Source: Thermochromatium tepidum ATCC 43061 (GTDB lineage: Bacteria; Pseudomonadota; Gammaproteobacteria; Chromatiales; Chromatiaceae). From it: a stretch of DNA of 64,000 nucleotides. The notes under the pieces were generated by a model. It searched no databases. It was given only the letters and a program-made list of their open reading frames with translations, and was not told the origin of the DNA. A program made the translations under genes and the position numbers. Numbering within the stretch: position 1 is the first letter of the stretch; each line of letters begins with the position of its first letter. This document shows, one piece after another, positions 57,115 to 64,000 of this stretch. Where the stretch lies: assembly GCF_009664085.1 (NCBI RefSeq), contig NZ_CP039268.1, forward strand, positions 1,659,501-1,723,500, written 5' to 3'.

Positions 57115-57263
57115 GGTCAGACGCTCCAGAATGGGGATAAGACCTCTTGCCATTATAGTCGTGGCTCGCCGACCCGCTGGAGGTCCCTGAAAAAGGCAGA
57201 AATATTAGCGTTTCTTAAAGTAACATGCTGTCTTTTCAACACACCCTAAACGAGGACTTGCCG

Positions 57264-59225
57264 ATGCTCGATGCCATCCGTGCCCTGTCCAAAACGGACA
57301 TCGCGGGCGCCGCCTTCACCGCTTTTGCGATCTATCTAGCCGGAATCGCCCCTACACCCGAGATTGCCTGGGTGAATGGCTTTCTACTGCTGACGATCTT
57401 TCTGTTCGCCTTCGAGGTGGTCAGTGTCGATGTGGCGGCGATCACTGTCATGGTGCTGCTGGGCCTGACCAGTCTGGCTGCACCCCTGATGGGGCTCAAA
57501 CAGGGCCTGGTGCCGGTCGAACATCTGTTCGACGGGTTTGCCAGTAACGCCGTGATCTCGATCATCGCGGTCATGATCGTTGGGGCCGGCTTAGACAAGA
57601 CTGGGGTCATGTCCAGGGTCGCTGCCTTCATCATGCGCATCGGCGGCTCGACCGAACAGCGTATCATCCCCCTGATCTCGGGCACGGTCGGGGTCATCTC
57701 CAGCTTCATGCAAAACGTCGGCGCCGCCGCACTCTTCATCCCGGTCGTCAGCCGCATCTCGGCGCGCACCGGGCTGCCGATGTCGCGTCTGCTCATGCCC
57801 ATGGGGTTCTGCGCCCTGCTCGGTGGCACCATCACCATGGTCGGCTCCAGTCCACTGATCCTGCTCAATGACCTGATCCTGACCTCGAACAAGACCCTGC
57901 CTGCCGGCGTGACGCCGATGCAGACCTTCGAGCTGTTCGACGTGACGCCGATCGGCGTTGCGCTCCTGCTCACGGGGATCATCTATTTCGTGCTGGCTGG
58001 ACGTCTGGTGCTTCCGGCCCATCGCACGACCAAGCCCGAGCCCGGCGATACCCGGGACTACCTGGCCAAGACCTATGGCCTGACCGACTTCGAGATCGGC
58101 GAGTTCCGCGTACCGATGCGCGACAGCCATCTGATCGGGATGAGCGTCGACGAAATGGAGCGGATCTGGAAGGTGCATTTGGTTGGTGTCGAGAAGGGCG
58201 ACGGACTGCGCTTTGGGGCCGATGGCGTCGACCGCACACTCGGCATCACCCCCGGCAGCACCCTGGCGCTGCTCGGTACGGCCGACTCGCTCCTGGATGT
58301 GGCCAATGCCAACAAGCTCGAACGCAAGCGCGACCTCGACCTCTTCGCCGAGGCCATGTCACCGGCCAAGGCCGGCATCGCCGAGATCCTGATCCCGCCC
58401 GGCTCCAGCCTGATCGGCAAGACCGCGCGCGACATCTGGATGCGCAAGACCTATGGCCTGTCGCTGCTGGCGATCAATCGCGGCGGCCATCAGATCACCT
58501 ACAAGACCGGCGGGGTGCGCAATACGCCCTTTATGGCAGGCGATGCCTTGGTGGTCCACACCACCTGGGCCGATCTGGCGCGCATCGAGAAGGATCGTAA
58601 CTTCGTGGTGGTCACGACCGAGTATCCCCACGAAGAACTACGCCCACATAAGATCTGGGCCGCGCTGGCGCTCTTCATCCTGACCTTGAGCCTGGTCCTG
58701 TTCACCGACCTGCGGCTCTCGATCGCCCTGTTCGTGGGCGCGCTCGGGATGGTGCTCACGCGGGTGCTAAGCATGGAGGAGGCCTATCAAGCGGTGAGCT
58801 GGAAATCGGTATTTCTGCTCGCCTCGCTAATCCCGCTGGGTCTGGCGGTCGAACAGAGCGGCACCGCGGCCTGGATCGCCGAACAGACGCTGGCTGCGCT
58901 CGGTGAGGTCCCGATCTGGGTGGTACAGGCCGCGTTGGCGCTGTTGGCCACCGCCTTCACCCTGGTGATGTCGAACGTCGGCGCCACAGTGCTCTTGGTG
59001 CCGCTGGCGGTCAACATGGCGCTGGGCAGCGGCGCCGATCCGGCGGTCTTCGCCCTCACGGTCGCCATCGCCACCTCCAATTCGTTCTTCCTGCCCACGC
59101 ATCAGGTCAATGCCCTGATCATGGGGCCGGGCGGCTATCGGGTCACCGACTATATGCGCGCTGGTGGCATCATGACGGTGCTGTTCCTGGTGGTGGCCCT
59201 GACCATGATCAATCTGGTGATGTAG
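57264..59225 (+). CDS. SLC13/DASS-type anion transporter with TrkA_C domains
   Basis: A 653-residue membrane protein with about eleven helices. Between the two halves (about residues 265-440) lie two cytoplasmic TrkA_C-like regulatory domains, as in sulfate and dicarboxylate permeases of this type. Helix-associated motifs include SFMQNVGAAALFIPV and TLVMSNVGATVLLVP. Sulfate is a plausible substrate in a sulfur-oxidising phototroph, but the sequence does not prove it. The ATG at 57264 follows a gagga site; an ATG at 57225 is the alternative. Confidence 0.85.
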   Translation: MLDAIRALSKTDIAGAAFTAFAIYLAGIAPTPEIAWVNGFLLLTIFLFAFEVVSVDVAAITVMVLLGLTSLAAPLMGLKQGLVPVEHLFDGFASNAVISIIAVMIVGAGLDKTGVMSRVAAFIMRIGGSTEQRIIPLISGTVGVISSFMQNVGAAALFIPVVSRISARTGLPMSRLLMPMGFCALLGGTITMVGSSPLILLNDLILTSNKTLPAGVTPMQTFELFDVTPIGVALLLTGIIYFVLAGRLVLPAHRTTKPEPGDTRDYLAKTYGLTDFEIGEFRVPMRDSHLIGMSVDEMERIWKVHLVGVEKGDGLRFGADGVDRTLGITPGSTLALLGTADSLLDVANANKLERKRDLDLFAEAMSPAKAGIAEILIPPGSSLIGKTARDIWMRKTYGLSLLAINRGGHQITYKTGGVRNTPFMAGDALVVHTTWADLARIEKDRNFVVVTTEYPHEELRPHKIWAALALFILTLSLVLFTDLRLSIALFVGALGMVLTRVLSMEEAYQAVSWKSVFLLASLIPLGLAVEQSGTAAWIAEQTLAALGEVPIWVVQAALALLATAFTLVMSNVGATVLLVPLAVNMALGSGADPAVFALTVAIATSNSFFLPTHQVNALIMGPGGYRVTDYMRAGGIMTVLFLVVALTMINLVM

Positions 59226-59229
59226 CCAT

Positions 59230-59264
59230 GGACTCGGCACGTCTGAGTCAGGCGTGCCGAGTCC
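59230..59264. terminator. Bidirectional hairpin between transporter and ubiG
   Basis: A 12-base perfect stem (GGACTCGGCACG with its complement) around an 11-base loop lies between two convergent genes and overlaps the ubiG stop. No strong T-tract is present. Confidence 0.5.
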
Positions 59265-59997
59265 AGACCATCATGTAATTGACGCCCATCCAGCGTGTCG
59301 GCCCGAAGGTGCGCCTGAACGGATTGACGCGAACCCCGGTCTCATGCACCAGACGATAACCTGGGCCTAGCCCCTGGGCGATCTCGTCGGGTCGCACCAG
59401 CTTGTGGTAGTGATGGGTTCCGCGCGGCAGCCAGCGTAGGATGAATTCGGCCCCTAGGATGGCCATGAACCAGGCGGCTAGGGTGCGGTTGATGGTGGAT
59501 ATGACCATGAGCCCCCCGGGTCGCACCAGATGCGCGCACTCGGTGAGGAAGGCGGGGAGATGCTCGACGTGTTCGATGACCTCCATATTGAGCACGATGT
59601 CGAACGCGACCCCCTCCTTCGCTAGCTGCTCGACGCTCACCAGGCGATAGTCGATCGCCAATCCGCTCCACTCGGCATGGATCCGGGCGACCTGGAGATT
59701 CTTTTCGGTGATGTCGATCCCGGTGACCTCGGCCCCCAGTCGAGCCATGGATTCACTCAGGATGCCACCGCCACAGCCGATGTCGAGTATCCGCAGGTCG
59801 GCAAAGGGGCGCTCGCACCCCGGATCGCGACCCAGTGCCGCACACAGCCAGTGCCTGAGATACTCGACCCGGAAGGCATTGAGCCGATGGAGCGGCCAAA
59901 AGGGGCCCTCGGTGTCCCACCAGCGGTGGGCAAGCCGCTCGAAATAGGCGATCTCCTCGGGATCGATACTTGGCGCGGAGAGATGGGCAGTGGACAT
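59248..59997 (-). CDS. ubiG: Ubiquinone biosynthesis O-methyltransferase UbiG
   Basis: A 249-residue SAM-dependent methyltransferase. The UbiG-typical N-terminus (EIAYFERLAHRWWDTEGPFWPLHRLN) precedes the SAM motif ILDIGCGGGILSESMA and the later NMEVIEHVEHLPAF. It performs both O-methylations in ubiquinone synthesis. It is convergent with the SLC13-type gene and separated from dnaB by 124 bases. Confidence 0.95.
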   Translation of the reverse strand: MSTAHLSAPSIDPEEIAYFERLAHRWWDTEGPFWPLHRLNAFRVEYLRHWLCAALGRDPGCERPFADLRILDIGCGGGILSESMARLGAEVTGIDITEKNLQVARIHAEWSGLAIDYRLVSVEQLAKEGVAFDIVLNMEVIEHVEHLPAFLTECAHLVRPGGLMVISTINRTLAAWFMAILGAEFILRWLPRGTHHYHKLVRPDEIAQGLGPGYRLVHETGVRVNPFRRTFGPTRWMGVNYMMVWTRHA

Positions 59998-60121
59998 GCT
60001 GGTCTACTCGGATGAATGGGCGTCGGACGGATGGCAGATCCAGATGGTGGCGAACCGCGCCGACGGCAAGCCGGCGACCCGAGGAGCGATGCGCCGGCGA
60101 TGGGCGACCGAGCAGTGCATC

Positions 60122-63100
60122 TCAGTGCTCATCCTCGCCGTAATAGTGGCCAACATAGTTCTCGAACTTGGTGTATTTGCCAAGGAAGGTCAGGCGCACG
60201 GTCCCGATCGGGCCATTGCGCTGCTTGCCGATGATGATCTCGGCGATGCCCTTGTCGCTGCTGTCCTTGTTGTAGACCTCGTCGCGATAGATGAAGACGA
60301 TGAGGTCTGCATCCTGTTCGATGGCGCCAGAGTTGTGACTGACGATACCGTCCGCCAACCAGCACGCCGGCCCCGGAACGGTCAGATCGAAGACATCTTC
60401 CTCTCCGTCGGGCTCGATCGCGACGACGGTATCCCAGAACAAATCGCTGGTGGCGGCAGCCTGTAACTCCGGATCTTGAAGCCGCTCTCCGTAATCCGCC
60501 AATACATTTCGCGACGGCGCAAAACGAAAGTGAGAAGAACCACCATAGGCAGTTCCACGCAATTCCGCCATTTTTCTTTGCGAAATACCTCGCTCTTGCA
60601 TCAACGCGCGTACACGCCCGAACATCTCGCGCGGTAGCGTGTCAATATTTGTGTTCGATTTGACATCATTCAGTGCGGCTTGCAGTGCTGTAGCTTGCGA
60701 TGCACGCGGGCCGAAAGCGCCGACTTGACTCAAAAAACGTCTTTGATTGTCAGCGCCTCTAATCCAAACCATATAGGTCGTTCGATAACCGGCTTGCAAT
60801 ACAGACTGAATCCGCGCAACGATTCCCAAGCGCATCAATACAGCCGCGACATCTTCCGCAAGACCTCGACTGTTCGTGCTCAAATGCACGCCGTGACTAC
60901 CTTTCTGCCCCGGCTTACGTAATGAAATCCTGCCATCAGTTGCCCAAAGATGGCGCAGAAACAATGCCAGCTGGTCATTATCCAAACGGAACAAATCGGT
61001 TGGCAGACGCTTTTCATGAGATCTTTGCCCAAAAATACCCAGATCACGCAGCCAAAGATTGATGCCCGCCGGATGCCAGCGGTTTCCGTTGCCACTGAAA
61101 ACGAGCTGATGCCAAGCACCGACTCCCGCATGGCGGTTGACGCGCACGCCGAATTGAGATGCACATGCAGATACAATGCGGCTGTTGTCCTCCGAAGCGG
61201 TCGTATAACGCAATGGCTGATCACGCAGATAGCTGCCGCCACCGACCAAATGAGCAAGCAGTATCAAATGATGATCCGGCCAGCGCTGGCTATCTAAAGG
61301 GGAAGGTAAGCGACGCGCAATCGCTAGACGTGACCCTGGAGTCAACTCACCAACGGTTTGCCACCCATTCGCGCCCACCAAACGATGCTCAGTCGTGGCT
61401 CGAATCCGACGCCCGCTCGCGAGCCGGACGATGGATACAGGGCGGCGCCCCACGCACCACACACAGTCGGACTTGGCCTTGATCAAGCGACCGGACTCGT
61501 CTATCGACACCACATCGGGACAGGTACCCACGAGATCTCGAATCGGCACACGACGCCCATCCGCCAGCACGACTAGGGTTTCTCCCGTCACACATTCCCT
61601 GAGATCCGACATCACCGGGCGCTTGTTGGGGCGATTCTCCAGGCTGCGGTTGAGCTGTGAGAGCGCAATGACCGGAACGTTCAGCTCCCTGGCCAGCCCC
61701 TTGAGCGCACGCGAGATGGCCGAGATCTCGGTCGCGCGGTTTTCGCCCACGCTAGGCGCCTGCATGAGCTGGAGATAGTCGATCACGATCAAGGCCAGAT
61801 CGCCCTGCTCGCGTTTCAGGCGGCGCGCACGCGCGCGCACCTCGATTGGCGATAGCGCCGGCGAGTCGTCGATGAAGATCGAGGTCTCCGACAGCAGATT
61901 GACCGCCGAGGTCAAACGCGGCCATTCATCGTCCTCCAGCCTGCCGGTTCGCACCCGATGCTGATCGATCCGTCCGAGCGAGGACATCATGCGCATGGCC
62001 AGCGAATCGCCGGGCATCTCCATACTGAAAACGGCCACTGGGCGCTTGGACTGGATGGCGATGTTTTCGGCGACATTCATCGCAAAGGTGGTGTTGTGCA
62101 CACAGATGTCGTTGGCGACGAAGTTGTGTGTCTCGGGGATGGTCAGATCATAGACCTGCCGCTCACCGAGCGACTCGATGGCGACGATCCGATCCCAATA
62201 GACGTCGCCGGCGGCCACATCCGCCAAATAGCGATCTTCTAAGGCTTCAGCCAAGGCTACAAGACGTGGCCGCGACAGGTCGCGACGCCCGACATGGATA
62301 TTGCTCGTCCCTCGAAGGCCGGCGCACTGAGCAAGATGTGACCAGGACTCATCCCCCCTGAGTCGCGCAATGCGCTCCCAAAAGGCGCGTGGAATCAGAT
62401 CGCAATTGGTCTGGCGTCGGCGTCCCTGGAGCGCCTCCAGAACCCGGCTCAGTGCGGATTCCTTCGCGAAGATTCCGATCTCACGCGCGAAGATCTCGAT
62501 CGACTCGGCATCCGTGATATCCAGTTGCCAGATGCGGCTTTCCCCTTCCAGGCGCTCGATGCGTCGCTGTCGGCGCTTGGCGATGATGCCGAAGCGCAAG
62601 AGTAGATGCTGTATTTGTCGACTCAGGCGCTCGCTGACCGTCGCGTAACCGAGCTGAGGTTGTCCGCTCGTCAACACAGTCGCCCAGCCGTTGGTCGTGA
62701 AGAGTCGATTGAGGAAGAGCGCCAACTGGTCCTTGGGCAGACAAAATACAGGCGCCGGGACGAACTTGGCGTGAGCATCATGGCCCCAGAGTCCCAGCGT
62801 CTTCAGCCAGCGAGTCAAGGCGTTGGGCGCATTCTTTGCCGCACTCTCCCGCCCGTCGGGCAGGCAGGTCGTCAGTTCATCACCAAATACGGACTCAAGC
62901 GCTGCAAACATCGCGGGATTCGGCAGACGGCGGCCATGTGCCCAATTGCAGACGCTGGCCGGACTCGCACCGATGGACAGGGCGAGCGACCGCTGCGACA
63001 ACTCGATTCGCTCGCAAGCCGAGCAAAGCGCGTCGGCAAAACACTGCCGAAGCTCAGCGAGACGCGACTGGTCGGACGCAACAGAGACCTGAGCCGTGCG

Positions 63101-64000
63101 GTCCCGAAACAGCTTGACGGTCGCACGCACTCCGCCAAAGGCCTCGACAGCCGCACTGAAATCCGCCCGAACCCGAGGGTCGGAATTGGTGAAGAGCGGT
63201 CGGGTCCCGGTCAGGCTGCCATCGCCGATCAAATAGCCGAGCAATTTGACCTCGCAATCACGCATGGCCTCCCGACCGAAGATCGGCAGGCGGCGCGGCA
63301 CGGCGATCGACTCCCCGACCTGCAATTCGGACAGCGGACGCCAGCCGGCAGGCGTCAGGTAGGGATGGGGCGCCGTGGTCTCGATCCGGCGACCCAGCCG
63401 AGTAGTGACACGAAACACCGGCTTGCGGCCGTCATCGACGAAGGCGCTCGGCTGCGTCCACCCGAACCGCCAGTCGTCACCCAGGGTCAGCAGACGCGCC
63501 TGACGCGCGCGCACGATGTCTTCTATGGTGGCGACCCGACCATCGTCGAGCAGGATCTCGGTGTCGGCGGCCACGCACTTGCCCATCGACGGACGCCCCG
63601 CCACGATGATGAGATCCGAGGGCTGGAGCCCTGAGGTCATCTCATCGAAGTCAGCAAACCCCGTGGCCAGCCCCGTAATCGGTTCATCGCGCAGATAGAG
63701 CGCATCGATGCGCTCGACGGCCTGAGTCAGCAGGCTGCGAATCGGCTGAAAACCGCCGCCGCCACGCGACTCCTGCTCGGCGATGGCAAAGACTCGCCGC
63801 TCGGCCTCGTCGAGCAGCTCGGAGGTCTCGCGGCCATCTGGATGGTAGGCGCTATCGGCGATCGCGATACCGGCCGCGATCATCTGACGTCGTACCGACG
63901 CCTGACGCACGATCTTGGCATAGGCCGTGATATTGGCTGCGCTCGGCGTCTGGCCGGCCAGTATACCCAGATAGGACAGGCCACCGACCTCATTCAGGCG
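60122..64000 (-). CDS. dnaB: Replicative DNA helicase DnaB with two inteins (5' end beyond window)
   Basis: The frame runs from the right edge to 60122 without a stop (1292 residues visible). After removal of two inteins the remaining 376 residues read as a DnaB lacking about 90 N-terminal residues. Extein pieces: the N-terminal helical region up to GRPSMGK (Walker A), the central core with VIDYLQLMQ and SDLRE, and the C-terminal part from SGAIEQDAD. Both inteins sit at the known catalytic hot spots. DnaB unwinds DNA at the replication fork, so splicing is needed for growth. Confidence 0.96.
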   Translation of the reverse strand, partial: RLNEVGGLSYLGILAGQTPSAANITAYAKIVRQASVRRQMIAAGIAIADSAYHPDGRETSELLDEAERRVFAIAEQESRGGGGFQPIRSLLTQAVERIDALYLRDEPITGLATGFADFDEMTSGLQPSDLIIVAGRPSMGKCVAADTEILLDDGRVATIEDIVRARQARLLTLGDDWRFGWTQPSAFVDDGRKPVFRVTTRLGRRIETTAPHPYLTPAGWRPLSELQVGESIAVPRRLPIFGREAMRDCEVKLLGYLIGDGSLTGTRPLFTNSDPRVRADFSAAVEAFGGVRATVKLFRDRTAQVSVASDQSRLAELRQCFADALCSACERIELSQRSLALSIGASPASVCNWAHGRRLPNPAMFAALESVFGDELTTCLPDGRESAAKNAPNALTRWLKTLGLWGHDAHAKFVPAPVFCLPKDQLALFLNRLFTTNGWATVLTSGQPQLGYATVSERLSRQIQHLLLRFGIIAKRRQRRIERLEGESRIWQLDITDAESIEIFAREIGIFAKESALSRVLEALQGRRRQTNCDLIPRAFWERIARLRGDESWSHLAQCAGLRGTSNIHVGRRDLSRPRLVALAEALEDRYLADVAAGDVYWDRIVAIESLGERQVYDLTIPETHNFVANDICVHNTTFAMNVAENIAIQSKRPVAVFSMEMPGDSLAMRMMSSLGRIDQHRVRTGRLEDDEWPRLTSAVNLLSETSIFIDDSPALSPIEVRARARRLKREQGDLALIVIDYLQLMQAPSVGENRATEISAISRALKGLARELNVPVIALSQLNRSLENRPNKRPVMSDLRECVTGETLVVLADGRRVPIRDLVGTCPDVVSIDESGRLIKAKSDCVWCVGRRPVSIVRLASGRRIRATTEHRLVGANGWQTVGELTPGSRLAIARRLPSPLDSQRWPDHHLILLAHLVGGGSYLRDQPLRYTTASEDNSRIVSACASQFGVRVNRHAGVGAWHQLVFSGNGNRWHPAGINLWLRDLGIFGQRSHEKRLPTDLFRLDNDQLALFLRHLWATDGRISLRKPGQKGSHGVHLSTNSRGLAEDVAAVLMRLGIVARIQSVLQAGYRTTYMVWIRGADNQRRFLSQVGAFGPRASQATALQAALNDVKSNTNIDTLPREMFGRVRALMQERGISQRKMAELRGTAYGGSSHFRFAPSRNVLADYGERLQDPELQAAATSDLFWDTVVAIEPDGEEDVFDLTVPGPACWLADGIVSHNSGAIEQDADLIVFIYRDEVYNKDSSDKGIAEIIIGKQRNGPIGTVRLTFLGKYTKFENYVGHYYGEDEH
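60332..61594 (-). other. DnaB intein 2 (421 residues)
   Basis: The intein begins with Cys after SDLRE and ends in SHN before Ser of the extein, so the splice junction residues are intact. Block B is TTEHR. The LAGLIDADG region is altered: motif 1 reads LVGGGS, with Gly where the catalytic Asp should be (near intein residue 119), while motif 2 (WATDG, near 217-221) keeps it. Block F reads ACW where HNF is usual. The homing endonuclease is probably inactive while splicing may persist. Confidence 0.9.
62093..63577 (-). other. DnaB intein 1 (495 residues)
   Basis: Inserted in the Walker A motif between GRPSMGK and TTF. It begins with Cys and ends VHN before Thr. Block B (TTAPH) and block F (THNF) are present. 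The first LAGLIDADG motif (LLGYLIGDG, near 112-120) is intact; the second (LFTTNG, near 292-297) has Asn in place of the catalytic Asp. A helix-turn-helix-like stretch (LSQRSLALSIGASPASVCNWA) lies between them. As with intein 2, splicing looks possible but homing doubtful. Confidence 0.92.

Noticed and set aside
62606-63634. Plus-strand open frame opposite intein 1
   Set aside because: The opposing intein frame carries all splice and endonuclease motifs; this frame has none.
1-64000. CRISPR arrays, rRNA and tRNA genes
   Set aside because: No regularly spaced repeats and no rRNA- or tRNA-like sequence were noticed; a dedicated tRNA scan could not be run.

Overview
This window reads as part of a high-GC gammaproteobacterial chromosome, most likely a purple sulfur bacterium (Chromatiaceae-like). 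The evidence is an anaerobic-type bacteriochlorophyll cyclase (bchE) beside cobalamin genes, an Rnf-type subunit, the gammaproteobacterial pheA-hisC-tyrA block, glycogen phosphorylase, and the hrcA-grpE-dnaK-dnaJ operon under a perfect CIRCE operator. The genus is an inference from protein content; no rRNA, tRNA or CRISPR array was seen.

Layout. 1-396: 5' end of an rnfB-like gene running off the left edge. 681-7137: a type III-like restriction-modification pair (mod, res) bracketed by an inverted repeat. 7147-11775 (minus): sucC, sucD, a fused eukaryote-type hisHF and a ClpP-like lipoprotein. 11894-16097 (plus): a PilS-like kinase and glgP. 16198-21395 (minus): dnaJ, dnaK, grpE and hrcA with CIRCE upstream. 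21611-24171 (plus): nadK and recN, overlapping. 24495-29171: a STAS protein, an HD-GYP protein, an IS200/IS605 deletion derivative, a small conserved-looking ORF and trkH. 29431-34312 (minus): serA-pheA-hisC-tyrA, with tyrA fused to mobB. 34484-38990: cobQ, bchE (with C-terminal Cys/Gly repeats) and divergent cobF.

39002-41257: an OpgC-like membrane protein, tatD and a broken tnpB. 41254-45252 (minus): a tight four-gene unit of transporter, biotin-synthase-like radical SAM enzyme, HemN-like radical SAM enzyme and Cys-repeat exported protein. This is the best candidate here for an undescribed pathway. 45358-49901 (minus): a coiled-coil membrane protein, an exported tandem methyltransferase made by internal duplication, and a second HD-GYP protein. 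50138-55329 (plus): ileS and lspA, separated by a small island with a ruined fic gene, an HTH antitoxin-like protein and a Uma2 nuclease. 55441-59225: rimK, a retropepsin-like protease and an SLC13-type transporter. 59248-64000 (minus): ubiG and dnaB, the latter carrying two large inteins and running off the right edge.

How the genes fit together: the aromatic amino-acid block and cobalamin/bacteriochlorophyll genes serve biosynthesis, the chaperone operon is stress-controlled, and the R-M pair, the ileS-lspA island, the inteins and the IS fragments are the accessory or mobile fraction.
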